Below are positions 1 through 11,801 of a DNA stretch of 64,000 bases, piece by piece. Source of the stretch: Hyperoodon ampullatus (taxonomy: Eukaryota; Chordata; Mammalia; Artiodactyla; Ziphiidae); the NCBI GenBank assembly GCA_949752795.1, contig OX457070.1:26312588-26376587 (forward strand), written 5' to 3'. Under the pieces are notes generated by a model. It did no database searches and was not told where the DNA came from. It saw only the letters and a program-made list of their open reading frames with translations. Each line of letters begins with the position of its first letter. The first letter of the stretch is position 1. Made by a program: the position numbers and the translations under genes.

Positions 1-44
1 TGGGAGCATGGAGTCTTAGCCACTGGACCACCAGGGAAGTCCCC
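1..44 (-). mobile_element. CHR-type SINE, partial (cut by window edge)
   Basis: The sequence ends 'ccaccagggaagtcccc', the reverse complement of the conserved head of the tRNA-Glu-derived CHR SINE seen many times in this window. Only the 5' end of the minus-strand element is inside the window. Confidence 0.8.
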
Positions 45-490
45 AGATTGTGTCTTTGATAGATAAGGACTTTTTGCTTTATTTTAATGTTAATTTCTTA
101 ATATCATCTAATTCCTCATGCATGTTCAAATTCCTCCATTCCAAAAAGTTCTTTTACAATTGATTTGTTTGACTCAGCATTCAAAGTCCACTGTGCATTT
201 GGTTTATATGGCTTTCAAGTCTGTTTTCATCTATCATAGTCCCACTCCACCTCCTTTTTTATGTCATTTATTTGTTGATAAAAATTTCCCACAAACAGGA
301 TTTGCTGATTACCTCTTCATGGTGTCATCTCACTTGTTCCTCTAGCCCTGTATTTCCCGTAAATTGGTAGTTATATCTAGAACCTTAATTAGATTTAGGT
401 TAAATTATTTTGGAAAACCTGCATAGGTGGCACTATGTAGCTCCTGGTGCATCATGACAGGAGGCACACTGTGTTTGATTGTTTCACTTT

Positions 491-865
491 TTTTTTTTAA
501 AGAATTGGCTTTTTATTATTTTTTATTTTACGTATTTATTTTTGGCTATGTTGGGTCTTTGTTGCTGTGTGAGGGCTTTCTCTAGTTGCGGCAGGTGGGG
601 GCTACTCTTCGTTGCGGTGCGTGTGCTTCTCATTACTGTGGCTTCTCTTGTTGCGGAGCACGGGCTCTAGGAGCGCGGGCTTCAGTAGTTGTGGCACGAG
701 GGCTCAGTAGTTGTGGCTCATGGGTTCTAGAGTGCAGGCTCAGCAGTTGTGGCACATGGGCTTAGTTGCTCTGTGGCATGTGGGATCTTCCCGGACGAGG
801 GCTCAAACCCATGTCCCCTGCATGGGCAGGCAGATTCTTAACCACTGCGCCACCAGGGAAGTCCC
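491..865 (-). mobile_element. CHR-type SINE, long form, with 15-bp TSD
   Basis: On the minus strand it runs from the tRNA-like head (ending at 865 as 'ccaccagggaagtccc') through the CHR body (reverse-complement motif 'ctctagttgcgg') to an A-rich tail at about 491-540. The TSD 'tgattgtttcacttt' is present at 476-490 and 866-880, so the insertion boundaries are well fixed. It interrupts an ancient LINE. Confidence 0.9.
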
Positions 866-1205
866 TGATTGTTTCACTTTGATGTTAAATTCATCCGTTA
901 CTGAATTAGGGAGAGCAAAATGGCAATTTCCTTCTTATCTGTCATTCCTTCTCCATTTATTAGCTGGAATTAATCTATCAGAAACTTTTCTTCATTAATT
1001 ACTTGATTGAAATGCAGTTGATGTACCCTCAAGGTGACTGATGAGGGGTGTGTATATGTGGGATTATGAAATTATGGAAGTTTCCGTATTCCACGTGCTT
1101 CAATATACAGTCATTATTATTTATTATTTTTGATGCTGAAATTATTCGATCTTTAGCCAATGTCCCTTCAAGCTGCCTCCCATGATCTTTTAAAAATTCC
1201 TCAGG

Positions 1206-1410
1206 GGTGGCGCAGTGATTGAGAGTTCAACTGCCGATGCAGGAGACACGGGTTCGTGCCCCGGTCCAGGAAGATCCCACATGCCACGGAGCGGCTAGGC
1301 CCGTGAGCCATGGCCACTGAGCCTGCGCATCTGGAGCCTGTGCTCCGCAGCGGGAGAGGCCACAACAGTGAGAGGACCGCGTAACGCAAAAAAAAAAAAA
1401 AAAAAAAAAA
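1206..1410 (+). mobile_element. CHR-type SINE, short form, 5'-truncated head
   Basis: The body runs from 'gggtggcgcagtgattgag' to 'cgcgtaacgc' plus about 25 A. The B-box-like 'gggttcgtgccccgg' is retained. The first about 8 bp of the usual head ('gcttccct') are missing. The TSD 'aaaaattcctcagg' occurs at about 1192-1205 and again at about 1408-1421. Confidence 0.88.
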
Positions 1411-1625
1411 AATTCCTCAGGTAGTTGTTGACAACTTCTTTACTTTATGGTTCAATATATCTCCTAGGTTCAACTTGAACACTTCCTGCCCTAGAGCTGG
1501 AATCATCCATTTCTCCAGGGAGCCCTGGTTCCTTTTTGTGAGAGATGGTATTTAGAGAGCAAAGTTTGGTCACTAAAGGTGCTTATTGCTACTGGATTCT
1601 CATTTCTTCAGAAGACAGAGCTGGA

Positions 1626-2978
1626 AAATACATGTTATTTTTTTTAAAAGTAAGCCCTGAGTTCATATTGATATTTCCAATTCAATTTTAAGATTATAAG
1701 ATTTTTAACTAAAACAATTTTTAATCTCTGGCTGCTTTTACAACTCTTTCTTTGTCTTTAGTATTCTTCACTTTCCTTCCAAGCATCTAGGGGTGGATTT
1801 CTTTTTATGTATCATGCTTGATATTATGCTGTGCATCCATTCTGTATCTGTGTATTCATATACTTCATCAGTTCTGGAATACTCTTCCTCTATCTCTTCA
1901 TATATTGCTTCTCCTATAGTCTCTCTATAATGTCCTTCTGGGATTTCAGTTAGACAACTGAATATATACTCTATATTATTTTTACATAATATTCTTTTTC
2001 ATATTCTTTTCCATTATGGTTTATCACAGGATATTGAATATAGTTCCCTGTGTGGTATTATTTATTGATGGAAAAACTGAAGGAAGATTAAATTCCACCA
2101 CTGGGGAATGTTTAACTAAATTATTATATGTACATAAAATGAATATTATGAAGTCATTTACATGGTATTGATAAAGTTTTAAAAATAGTGTACAAAATTA
2201 TCTTAAATAATTTTAAGCAAAAAAATCAATATATCAGTTATATACACACTTATCTCAATTATATATATATTATGCACAGAAATAAAAGTGTGATCCATTG
2301 AAAGTAGGATAAGAAAAATAGACAAGACTGTGGTCCTTGCAACACAATAGAGCAGTGAAAAATAAATGCAATATAGCTACACAAATCAACACGAACAAAT
2401 CTCATGACCATGAAAAAGCAAACTACAGAAAAATACATGCAGTATGATTTTATAGAAAAGTCAAGACTAAATGAAACAACATATTGCTTAGAAGTGGGTA
2501 CCAGTTTGGACCATGTGGAATTGCTTAATACATATGTGGTAAAACTATAAGGAAAAGTGAAGTGAAAACACAAAATTCAAAACACCTTAATGTCGTTGGG
2601 AATGAAAGGGCTGGGATCTGGGAAGGGCAGCAGGGATTTCAAAAGTTCTGGTTTATTAACTGGGTGGTGGATCCACTGATGTTTGCTTTGTTTTTATTCC
2701 TTGTATTTTAAACATATGTAATAAATCTTCTTTTATAATTATTCAGTATTTAATAAGACCATATATTTAAAAGAATAAAAGGAAATATGTCACAGTGATA
2801 TTCATTACTGCATCTGGGCATTTTGATTATGTGTGATTTTTTCCCCTCTTCTATATTTTTGTATGTTATTAAAATTTCATACAGCAAGAATGTATTACTT
2901 TTATGGTCAGAAAAAATCTCCTAGCTAAGTTGGAAAGTTGGCAGGAAAAAGAAGAATGTTTTTAGAAATGAGCCTCAT
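1626..2978. other. AT-rich intergenic stretch, no gene seen
   Basis: No open frame looks coding. A short fragment at about 1980-2045 ('tgaatatagttccctgtg') matches the 3' end of minus-strand L1 copies elsewhere in the window (compare 8975-9015). Text at about 2050-2890 resembles very old LINE 3' sequence but cannot be assigned with confidence. Confidence 0.5.
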
Positions 2979-3121
2979 GGACTTCCCTGGTGGTCCAGTG
3001 GTTAAAATTCTGTGCTTCCGATGCAGGGGACAGGGGTTCAATCCCTGGTCAGGGAACTAAGATCCCACATGCCATGAGACACGACCAAAAAAATAAATAA
3101 ATAAAAATTAAAAAGTTTTAA
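2979..3121 (+). mobile_element. CHR-type SINE, short tRNA-like variant
   Basis: It starts 'ggacttccctggtggtcc', carries 'ggggttcaatccctgg' as B-box and ends in an (aaat)n-type tail. The TSD is diverged: 'agaaatgagcctcat' at 2963-2977 against 'agaaatgagtctta' at 3127-3140. This suggests an older insertion than the short-form copies. Confidence 0.85.
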
Positions 3122-3384
3122 AAAAAAGAAATGAGTCTTATATTGGAATGTTAAAAAAACAACCCGAAAATTTAGGTGCAATGTTTTACTGTTCCTCATG
3201 CATAAGAAGAAAACAACATGTATTTTTTTTTTTTGCATGATGGCAATAATATGTACCTCACAAGATTATTGCAATGATCTCAAAGTGATGACACTTAGAG
3301 AATGTTACACAGTATTCTACAAGTATTAATTACTGTGAAAAATGAATTAGAAAGACTAAGCATAAAATTGTTCATATAGAATTT

Positions 3385-3599
3385 TTTTGTTGTTGTTGTT
3401 GTTGTTGTTGTACGCGGGCCTCTCACTGCTGTGGCCTCTCCCGTTGCGGAGCACAGGCTCCGGACGCGCAGGCTCAGCGGCCATGGCTCACGGGCCCAGC
3501 CGCTCCACGGCATGTGGGATCTTCCCGGACCGGGGCACGAACTCACGTCCCCTGCATCGGCAGGCGGACTCTCAACCACTGTGCCACCAGGGAAGCCAA
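3385..3599 (-). mobile_element. CHR-type SINE, short form, with (CAA)n tail
   Basis: The 16-bp TSD 'tgttcatatagaattt' is exact at 3369-3384 and 3600-3615. On the plus strand the tail is Ts followed by about eight TTG units, so the element's 3' tail is (CAA)n-rich rather than pure poly(A). The body and head are otherwise canonical. Confidence 0.92.
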
Positions 3600-3689
3600 T
3601 GTTCATATAGAATTTATAAAGCATTCTCTAACAGTAAAACTTGGGAGATTTTATAAATGTTAACAAGATAAGTATAATATCTTTCTCTA

Positions 3690-5560
3690 GAGATTTAAAA
3701 GTAATTTATTATGGACAATTTCAAACATACCTGAAAAATGTGGGAGAACAGTTTAATGAATTGCCATATATCTATTACCCAGATTCAACAATTATCAAAA
3801 TTTTGTCAAACTTCCTTCATCTTTTCCCCTTGTGTGTGTGTTGATGAAGTATTTGGAAACAAAATTTAGACTTAATGCATCTCTAAAATATGTGAACTTT
3901 TTCTTACATAGACATAATGCCATTATCCCATTTAACAAAATTAACAATAATTCCTTGGTATTCTCTAATATCAGGTCATATTCAAATTTCCCCAATTTTC
4001 TCAGAAATGTCTTTTCATAGTTGGTCTGTTTGCATTAGGATCCACATACTACATTTAGTAATTGTGTCTTATAAATTTTTCTTAGTCTAGGGCCATCTCT
4101 CCTTTTTGTCTTTGTTGTTTGTTTTTCTCATGACAGTGACATGTTGAAAAAACTGGATCAATTGTCCTGTGGAATGTCCCAATTTTTGTTTTTATCTCTG
4201 ACCTTCCTCGTGGTGTGGTATCGTTTAATTTTTTTTTTTTTCTGTCCTGTGTTGCTGTAAACTGGAAATCAGCTCTGAAGGCTTGATCAGCTTTGCGTTC
4301 TTGTTTTGTTGAGACCACTTTGTACAGAGGGCTGTGTACTATATATTGCATCACATCAACATGCTCATATTGTCCATTTGTTCCATGTTCACTGTTTTCT
4401 CACTTTAACAATTCCATTTTTCTTTTCTAGAAGCACTAATTTTTTCTATTCTATTTTGTCCTTTTTAAAAAATTGTATCTATGTATTTATTTTTTTGGCT
4501 GCGCTGGGTCCTTGTTGCTGCGTGCGGGCTTTCTCTAGTTGCAGCAAGCGGGGTCTACTCTTCGTTGCAGTGCACGGGCTTCTCATTGCGTTGGCTTCTC
4601 TTTTTGCGGAGCACGGGCCCTAGGCACAGCGGGCTCAGTCGTTGTGGGCTCAGTAGTTGTGGCACGCGGGGCCCAGAGCTCGTGGACTTCAGTAGTTTTG
4701 ACGCGTGGGCTCAGTAGCTGCAGCTCATGGGCTCTAGAGCTCGGCCTCAGTAGTTGTGTTGCACGGGCTTAGCTGCCCCTCGGCATGTGGGATCTTCCCG
4801 GACCAGGGATCAAACCCGTGTCCCCTGCATTGGCAGGCGGATTTTTAACAACTGGACCACCAGGGAAGTCCTATTTTCTCCTTTTAAATGGTCTCTTTTC
4901 TCTTGCTCATTTGTGATTCCATCTCTTATTTCCTTAAACAGTTCATACATAGGAGTTTCCATTATGTAGCTGATAATTCCACTCTAATTGAGAATCTAAA
5001 TCTGTTGTTTATAGTTTCTGCTGACTGCCATTCTTCGTGGTTTGCGTGGTACTCTTTGACTGTTTAGGTGAATAGGGATGCTTTCCTCCAGAATGGGGCT
5101 GCTTTCGCTTCCAGGAGAAACTGTGGGCACCAGGGCCTGGAATAACCTTGGTTCCCTTATAGAGTCCTGGCCTTGATGTTGAGTCCTAGGCTCAGGTGCC
5201 CACCTGCTTCAGTCCTGCAGATTGATCGAGGGCTGCTGTTGGCATTTGGCTCAGGCAGCCCTGACTTGAGTTCCTATCATTTACCTTTCTGGTTTCAGCT
5301 TAAGGTTTTTGCTTCTTTGTATTTTGTTTGGTTTTGTTTTTCTTTTCTTTTTTGAGATTTTTCTTGTTTTTAGTGAGCTCAGAAAAATTTCATGTTTTAT
5401 GTAAACTCTAGTTGTTTTGTAGTAGGAGGGCCCTTCATAAGTATCTAGTAAGCCACACTCCTGCAAGGAAGTGGGAGCCGACAGCACAGTTTGTAGAATT
5501 AAAATGTGGAAACAACCTGAATGTGCATCAGTAGGGTGACAATTTAATGAATTATGGAAC
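3690..5560 (-). repeat. Ancient L1M-type LINE remnants around a SINE
   Basis: The stretch 3690-4450 contains 'atagttggtctgtttgcatt', which parallels the repeat at about 155-175 and at about 50,240. The text after the SINE (about 4887-5280) contains 'gctgataattccactct', seen in old LINE-1 copies. It is heavily mutated and non-coding. Family naming is tentative. Confidence 0.45.
4467..4870 (-). mobile_element. CHR-type SINE, long form
   Basis: The full long-form body ('ttggctgcgctgggtcc' to 'accaccagggaagtc' on plus) lies between imperfect TSDs 'ctattttgtccttttt' (4451 on) and 'ctattttctccttttaaa' (4871 on). The direct-repeat differences suggest moderate age. Confidence 0.88.
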
Positions 5561-5608
5561 ATTGCTACAATGGAACACTATGGAATAGTTTAAATCAAGA
5601 AGAGATGG

Positions 5609-5799
5609 GGACTTGGCAGTCCAGTGGTTAAGACTTCAGCTTCCAATGCAAGGGGGTATGGATTCGATCCCTGGTCGAGGAGCTAAGATCCCACATGCCT
5701 CATGGCCAAAACACCAAAACATAAAGCAGAAGCAATATTGTAACAAATTCAATAAAGACTTTAAAAATGGTCCACATCAAAAAAAATCTTTAAAAAAAT
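5609..5799 (+). mobile_element. CHR-type SINE with extended tail
   Basis: The head is 'gggacttggcagtccagtgg', the B-box region 'ggattcgatccctgg', and the 3' part 'aagcaatattgtaacaaatt' followed by A-rich tail. The same 3' part is found in the SINE at 44,959-45,153, so both belong to one subfamily. The 11-bp TSD 'agaagagatgg' occurs at 5598-5608 and 5800-5810. Confidence 0.88.
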
Positions 5800-5811
5800 A
5801 GAAGAGATGGA

Positions 5812-6402
5812 TCTACCAGCAATTCCACTCCTGGGAATATGTCTGAAGGAAACAAAATTTGAAAAGATACATGCACCCCAATGTTCATAGCAGCATTATT
5901 TACAATGGCCAAGACATGGAAACAACCTAGGTGTCTATCAACTGATGAATGGGTAATGAGATGTGAGATAATATATATATGGAATATTACTCAGCCATAA
6001 AAAATAATTAAATTTTGCATTTGCAACAACATGGATGGACATAAGTCAGAAAGAGAAATACAAATACTCTTATGTTATCATTTATATATGGAATCTAAAA
6101 AATAAAACAGACGAGTGAATATAACAAAACAGAAACAGACTCACAGATATAGAGAACAAACCAGTGGTTACCAGTGGGGAGAGGGGAGGGGGAAGGGGCA
6201 AGATAGGGGTATGGGATTCAGAGGGACAAACTACTATGTATAAAATAAGTAAGCTACAAAGATATGTCATATAGCACAGGGAATATAGCCAATATTTTAC
6301 AATAACTTTAAATGGAGTATAATCTACAAAAATTTTGAGTCACTATGTTGTACACCTGAAACTAACATAATATTGTAAATCAACTATACCTCAATAAAAA
6401 AA
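5812..6402 (+). mobile_element. 5'-truncated LINE-1, 3' end only
   Basis: The ORF2 C-terminal end is recognisable ('ccaattccactcctggg'-like, 'attactcagccataaaa'), followed by the 3'UTR ('gtacacctgaaactaacata') and a short A-tail. The sequence 'agagatggat' recurs on both sides (about 5803-5812 and 6402-6412). The insertion therefore landed at the downstream flank of the SINE at 5609-5799 and split the older host repeat. Confidence 0.75.
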
Positions 6403-6412
6403 GAGATGGATT

Positions 6413-7224
6413 TATGCATAATGACTGGAAAATCTCTTATACATGTTGTTTAATGAAAAAGCAATGTGGCATTATCCAATTTATATACTAGAAAAAGTCC
6501 AAGTCAATCTATATGGAGGTAAATAAATTTAAAAAGCCCTTGAAGAAGCCACAGCAGTCTGTTAATAAAAATTACCTCTGGGGCAAGAAGAGGCAGGGGT
6601 GGAGGCTAAGGCTGAATTTTATCCTTTATCTATATCAGTATGGTTTTGATTTCTTTTTTCTTTTGGAATAATAGAATGTACTTACATAGTATTTGTATAA
6701 ATTCCCTTTTAAAAAGGAAGTTGTCTGCTGTGTCAATTGCCTCAGAGAGGCCAAGGAAGGACTGCAAAGTATCTATTGAATTTGGAAACTTGGAGGCTAC
6801 TGGTAACTTCAGGACGAGCTGTGGGTGAGGTGGACTCCAGACGGCAGGGGTGGCGGGTGGGTGGGGCGGGGAGGTAGGAAGCGCACCTGTGAACAGAGTG
6901 AGACAGGCAAGGAAGCCACCATATAGGAGCAGAGTAAGTAAAGGTTCTAATAGGTTCTAATAGGATGGAGCCTGAGAGGAAAGACAGCAGGCCAAACAGG
7001 TGTGAGGGGCAAGGTGTGGTCCTAAACAGGCAAACAAGGAACTAGAAACTGGAAGTCTGAAGGATTAGGAACAGGCTGGGAAGGGTAGATGGCTCAGGAT
7101 GATTTGTTGTGGAAGCTGTGAATACTATTCAAGGACGTTACTGGCTCGTTCCTCTGAGTGTATGTGCTTGTGTGTGATGGTCGAGGACTGATGGTGTTGG
7201 TGTCTGATCAAAGGACCCTTTCAG
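6413..7224. other. Intergenic stretch, no gene seen
   Basis: Nothing coding is recognisable. A small direct repeat 'aggttctaat' occurs twice near 6945-6965. A G-rich patch lies at 6840-6880. Confidence 0.5.
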
Positions 7225-7234
7225 AGCAGGATTG

Positions 7235-7391
7235 GGTTTTTTTTTGTTTGTTTTTTCTTTGTTTGTTTGGTTTTTTTTGGCCGTGCTGCGTGGCATGCAG
7301 ATTCTTGGTTCCCAGACCAGTGATGGAACCCATGCCCCCTGCAGTAGAAGCACAGAATCCTAACCATTGGACTTTCAGGGAATTCCTTCCT
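7235..7391 (-). mobile_element. CHR-type SINE, short tRNA-like variant
   Basis: The reverse-complement body 'ggccgtgctgcgtggcatg' to 'ggactttcagggaattcc' lies between 10-bp TSDs 'agcaggattg' at 7225-7234 and 7392-7401. It is shorter than the other forms and lacks the long CHR body. Confidence 0.88.
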
Positions 7392-7401
7392 AGCAGGATT
7401 G

Positions 7402-8925
7402 TTGAAGTTGGGTGGTAGACCTTGTTTGGGGCAAGTGCAGTGGAAGTTTGAGGGGTCAGGTTGAGAGTGATGCTCCTTGGAGCATCCAATAGGAGGGAAT
7501 GAGGAAGGAAAGCACCTAATATTATACCTGGCACATAGTAGATACTCAATGAATACTGGTTGACTGTTGTCAAGGGATAGAAGCCTCAATAAGATTGAAG
7601 AGCAAGCACTGAGAGACTAAGGGTACAAGAGTTGGAGGGGTAGCAGGTTGGTGTCAGAAAGTGGGATATTGAGAGGCTAGGGTTTCAACAGTGGTTTGGT
7701 GTTAGCCATGACAATATTTTAGCTATGGCTTGATGGAATGGCATGGAAGATAAGGTCTTTTGAAGAAATCACAGGATAGTGAGGGTTTTTGAATGCTGGG
7801 AGATCTTAAAATTTGGAGTGCCCTCCTTTGCCTACCAGGGTCTCAGATTTCCAGGCTGTGGTCTCCGATCTCCCTACTCACTGGTCTTTGATTGTACATT
7901 CTCTCCCTGTGCCTTCACTCAGCCTTTTCAGTTAACTTCCTGGCTGAGTGGGAACCTGCCTGAGCTCCTGGGTACCCCAAGCAATGACAACAGCCCAGTT
8001 GTGTTCTTCCATATGCCTCAGGATCTGCTGTCACCTGACTCATGGATCTTCAGCCTGTGCAGGAGCTTGTCCTCAAGTCCTGAGCATCCTGTGAGGATGT
8101 GAACACATCTATTTGCCCACTCAGAGAGAAAAGGAACATCACAGTTAGAAAGATTACGCATTTTACAATTGTTCAGACGCTATTGATTTCCAAAACTTTT
8201 TTATAAGCACCATTTTTTCTACCCCTCACATTACACAGGAAGTTAAACTAATACAGGAAATATGAGCAGAGGGAGTCTGGTGGTAGGGACAGGGCATGGC
8301 ACATGACCATGGAGGCATAATAGGCCAGGTTCTGAGCATTAGATTTGCTGAACCAGACACTTGAATTTTGTGAGGTCCCCAAAGTGAGCATTCTCACCAG
8401 GACTGATTCACACTGGCCAAATTGATAAGGGATTAATGTACAAACCAGATTTAGAATTTTACTTAGAGTAAGGAGTATATTTTTCAAAATATACTCCTGT
8501 ATCTATACAAAATGCCTCTTGTATTTATATTCCTTCCCCAGAGGATTGCATCCAGACTCATGGCTTGAAAAACCACCTAAGCCCTGGTGACTCAAATATG
8601 TATCTCTAGCCCCAGTCTCTCCCCTTACTTGTCTATCCAACTGTCTAGTTTACCTCTCCTTCGAATTGACTAATAGACATCTCATGGCTGCCCCAGTTCC
8701 TACCAAGATGGGAATTCACTTGGGCTGCTGGCTCCCTCCCCGAGCTGAGCACAGGAGGAATTATAGAGAGAAATATGAAATCCTAGAAATAACAACAAAG
8801 AAGAAACCACTGGGGAGCTAAACGGCTACTTAGAATTGGACTGTGTGTTTGTGGTTGTGTGTGTATGTGTGGGTGGAGGGTAGTTACAGTCCAAGGCAAG
8901 GGTAGCTGTAACCATAAGGATAAAA
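7402..8925. other. Intergenic stretch with a MIR-like fragment
   Basis: The text at about 7500-7560 ('cctggcacatagtagatac') resembles the 3' end of a plus-strand MIR. The remainder shows no gene, no clear repeat and no splice-supported exon that I can see. Confidence 0.45.
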
Positions 8926-8944
8926 GAAAAGTGATTGACTTTTT

Positions 8945-10543
8945 AAAATTTATTTTTTGCTTTTTTTCCATTATAGTTTATTACAAGATATTGAATCTAG
9001 TTCCCTGTGCTGTACAGTAAATCCTTGTTTTTAATTTTATTTATGGTAATGTGCTGTTTAATCCCATACTCCCAATCTATCCCTCTTCCCCTTCCCCTTT
9101 GGTAACCATAAGTTTGTTTTCTTTTTTTAAAATCTTTTCTTTATTCATTTTTATTGGAGTATAGTTGCTTTACAATGTTGTGTTAGTTTCTGCTGTACAA
9201 CAAAGTGAATCAGCTATACGTATACATATAGCCCCTCTTTTTTGGATTTCCTTCCCATCTGGGTCACCACAGAGCACTGAGTAGAGCTCCCTGTGCTATA
9301 CAGTAGGATCTCATTAGTTATCCATTTTACACACAGTGCTGTATATATGTCAATCCCAATCTCCCAATTCATCCCACCCCCCATAAGTTTGTTTTCTATG
9401 TCTGTGAGTCTGTTTCTGTTTTGTAAATAAGTTCATTTGTACTATTTTTTAGATTCCACATATAAGTGATACGATATTTGTCTTTGTCTGACTTACTTCA
9501 TTTAATATGATAATCTCTAGGTCCATCCATGTTGCTGCAAATGGCATTATTTCACTCTTTTCCATTGTGTGTGTGTGGGTGTGTATATATCTATATCTAT
9601 ATATATCTATCACATCTTCTTTATCCATTCATCTGTTGATGGACACTTGGTTTGCTTCCATGTCTCATCCATTGTAAATAGTGCCGTTATGAACATTGGG
9701 GTGCATGTATCTTTTCGAATTAGAGCTTTTGTCTTTTCTGGATATATGCCTAGGAGTGGGATTGCTGGATCATATGGTAACTCTATTCTTAGTTTTTAAA
9801 GGAACCTCCATACTGTTTTTCACAGTGGCTGCACCAATTTACATTTCCACCAACAGTGTAGGAGGGCTCCCTTATCTCCACACCCCCACCAGCATTTATT
9901 ATTTGTAGACTTTTTGATGATGGCCATTCTGACTGGTGTGAGGTAATACCTCATTGTAGTTTTATGTGCATTTCTCTAATAATTAGTGATGTTGACATAT
10001 GAGTATTGGCCATCTGTATGTCTTCTTTGGAGAAATGTCTGTTTAGGTCTTCTGCCCATTTTTTGATTGGGTTGTTTGGTTTTTTGTTACTGAGTTGTAT
10101 GAGCTATTTGTATATTTTGGAAATCAAGCCCTTGTTGGTCACATCATTTGCAAATATTTTCTCCTGGTCCGTAGGTTGTCCTTTCATTTTGTTTATGGTT
10201 TCCTTTGCTGTGAAAAAGCTTATAAGCTTGATTAGGTCCCATTTGTTTATTTTTGCCTTTATTTCTATTGCCCTGGGAGACTGACCTAAGAAAACATTGC
10301 TATGATTTATGTCAGAGAATGTTTTGCTTATGTTTTCTTCTAGGAGTTTTACGGTGTCATGTCTTATATTTAAGTTTTTAAGCCATTCTGAGTTTATTTT
10401 TGTATATGGTGTGAGGGAGTGTCCTAACTGCATTGATTTACATGTGGCTGTCCAGCTTTTCCAACACCACTTGCTGAAGAGACTGTCTTTTCTCCATTGT
10501 ATATTCTTGCCTCTTTGTCGAAGATTAATTGACCATAGGTGTG
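8945..10543 (-). mobile_element. 5'-truncated LINE-1 with 19-bp TSD, itself interrupted
   Basis: The exact 19-bp duplication 'gaaaagtgattgacttttt' at 8926-8944 and 10,544-10,562 bounds the element. On the minus strand it encodes the C-terminal part of ORF2 in broken frames (for example 10,104-10,589) followed by the 3'UTR. About 1.6 kb remains. A second, shorter L1 sits inside it at 9123-9380. Confidence 0.92.
9123..9380 (-). mobile_element. Nested LINE-1 3' fragment
   Basis: About 255 bp of L1 3'UTR ('tattggagtatagttgc', 'ctgctgtacaacaaagtg' on plus) is inserted in the L1 of 8945-10,543. The 17-bp repeat 'ccataagtttgttttct' occurs at 9106-9122 and 9381-9397 and fits a TSD, because the host L1 text continues smoothly from 9122 to 9398 once the insert is removed. 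Confidence 0.8.
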
Positions 10544-10562
10544 GAAAAGTGATTGACTTTTT

Positions 10563-11330
10563 GCTCTTGCCTCTCCCACACCTTTGCATTGGACGGTCAT
10601 TGCTTGTCCTTCGCTGCAGAACTGCAGATGCAGTGGCTCAGACCACTGGTCAGGGTGTCTCTGGGGATGAACTCAGGGCAGCATAAAGCCCTGCCAGTGT
10701 CAAGAGTTGATAAACTGGGGGAACAACTGGTTTTGAATAATCCTTCACTCCTCCACCCTTTGTCCTCCAAACCCCCAGGCTGGCCCTTCCAATCAGTAGA
10801 GGCAGCTTCCTTTCAACACAGGGTGGAAAGTGAAACCAAGAACCCAAGGAGTTTTGGGGCCAAATGCAAACAAGCAGGAGTGATGACCTGTGATTGCGTG
10901 ATGCCTGGGGTACTCCACTCGAGATCTGAGTCCCTGTCCTCTCCTTGAACTTAACAGGTTAGCAGACACTGAGTGGCCTTCTGTCCTTCCCCCGGAGTCA
11001 GTGTAGGGCAGAGCAGCCAATACCCCCAGGGAATATGGGCTAACAAGCCAAAATGTTGAGATACTCAAAGGGTAAAATTAAACCAAAAGAAAAATAAAAT
11101 CACAACATGTAAGATCAGAAACAGCAGGACAGAAGCAGAAATATTCATTAGTACATATGGGCCAAGAATTTCAAATCAGTTCTATAAATACACAGAAGAG
11201 ATATTAGCAGTGTAAAACAAAAACAAGAAAAAATTTGAAAGAATCAAAGGAAAAAGATAATAACTGAAATAAAGAAAACAATAATTGAGATATATAACAG
11301 ATAAAAATAGATTAATTAGTCAGAATATCA
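10563..11330. other. Intergenic stretch, unassigned
   Basis: No repeat or gene is recognised with confidence. The longest plus frames here show no domain and look like chance reading frames. Confidence 0.45.
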
Positions 11331-11765
11331 TATTGAGATATGAGTCCAAGAAGGACTCATTGAAGAATGAGGAGATAAAAAATAAAAGTTAAGAAATAGG
11401 AGGAAAGAAGTAGAACGCCCACATCCATATAACAGGAATTCAGAAGGAGAAAATGAAACTGAAAAGAAGAATATATTTGAAGAACAATAGATCTACATTC
11501 TTCAGACTTAAAAATGATGAATGACCTCATATTGAAAGGGCCACAGAGTGGAAAATAAAAGAGAGAAGGGAAAGCCCACATGAGATAATGGATGTCAAAA
11601 TTTAAAAATACCAAAGAGAAAATTCTAACAGATATTAGACCTCTCAGTCACAGCATTGGGCACAAGAACACAATGAAGTAATATTTGTTAAGTACTAAAA
11701 GAAAGTAACTTTGAAACTATAATTTTATATCCAGCCAGCTTGTCTTTCAAATGTGAAAAGACTTA
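11331..11765 (+). repeat. Ancient LINE-1 remnant
   Basis: Text such as 'ataattttatatccagccag' and 'cagcattgggcacaagaac' resembles the ORF1-proximal part of old L1M elements. All frames are broken. The assignment is tentative. Confidence 0.4.
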
Positions 11766-11801
11766 AAAACAACAACAACAACAACAACAAAAAACCACTC
11801 A

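Larger units (their letters stand above)
118..1625 (-). repeat. Ancient L1M-type LINE remnant (non-coding part), split by two SINEs
   Basis: Segments 118-490, 881-1205 and 1421-1625 read as one old interspersed repeat after removal of the SINEs at 491-865 and 1206-1410. Landmarks include 'ctgtatttcccgtaaattgg', 'tagctggaattaatctatc' and 'tttctccagggagccctgg'. The landmark near 1500 recurs at about 31,090, so the two loci are copies of one family. I recognise it as old mammalian LINE sequence of L1M/L1ME type, but the exact subfamily and the strand are my judgement. No coding potential remains. Confidence 0.55.
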
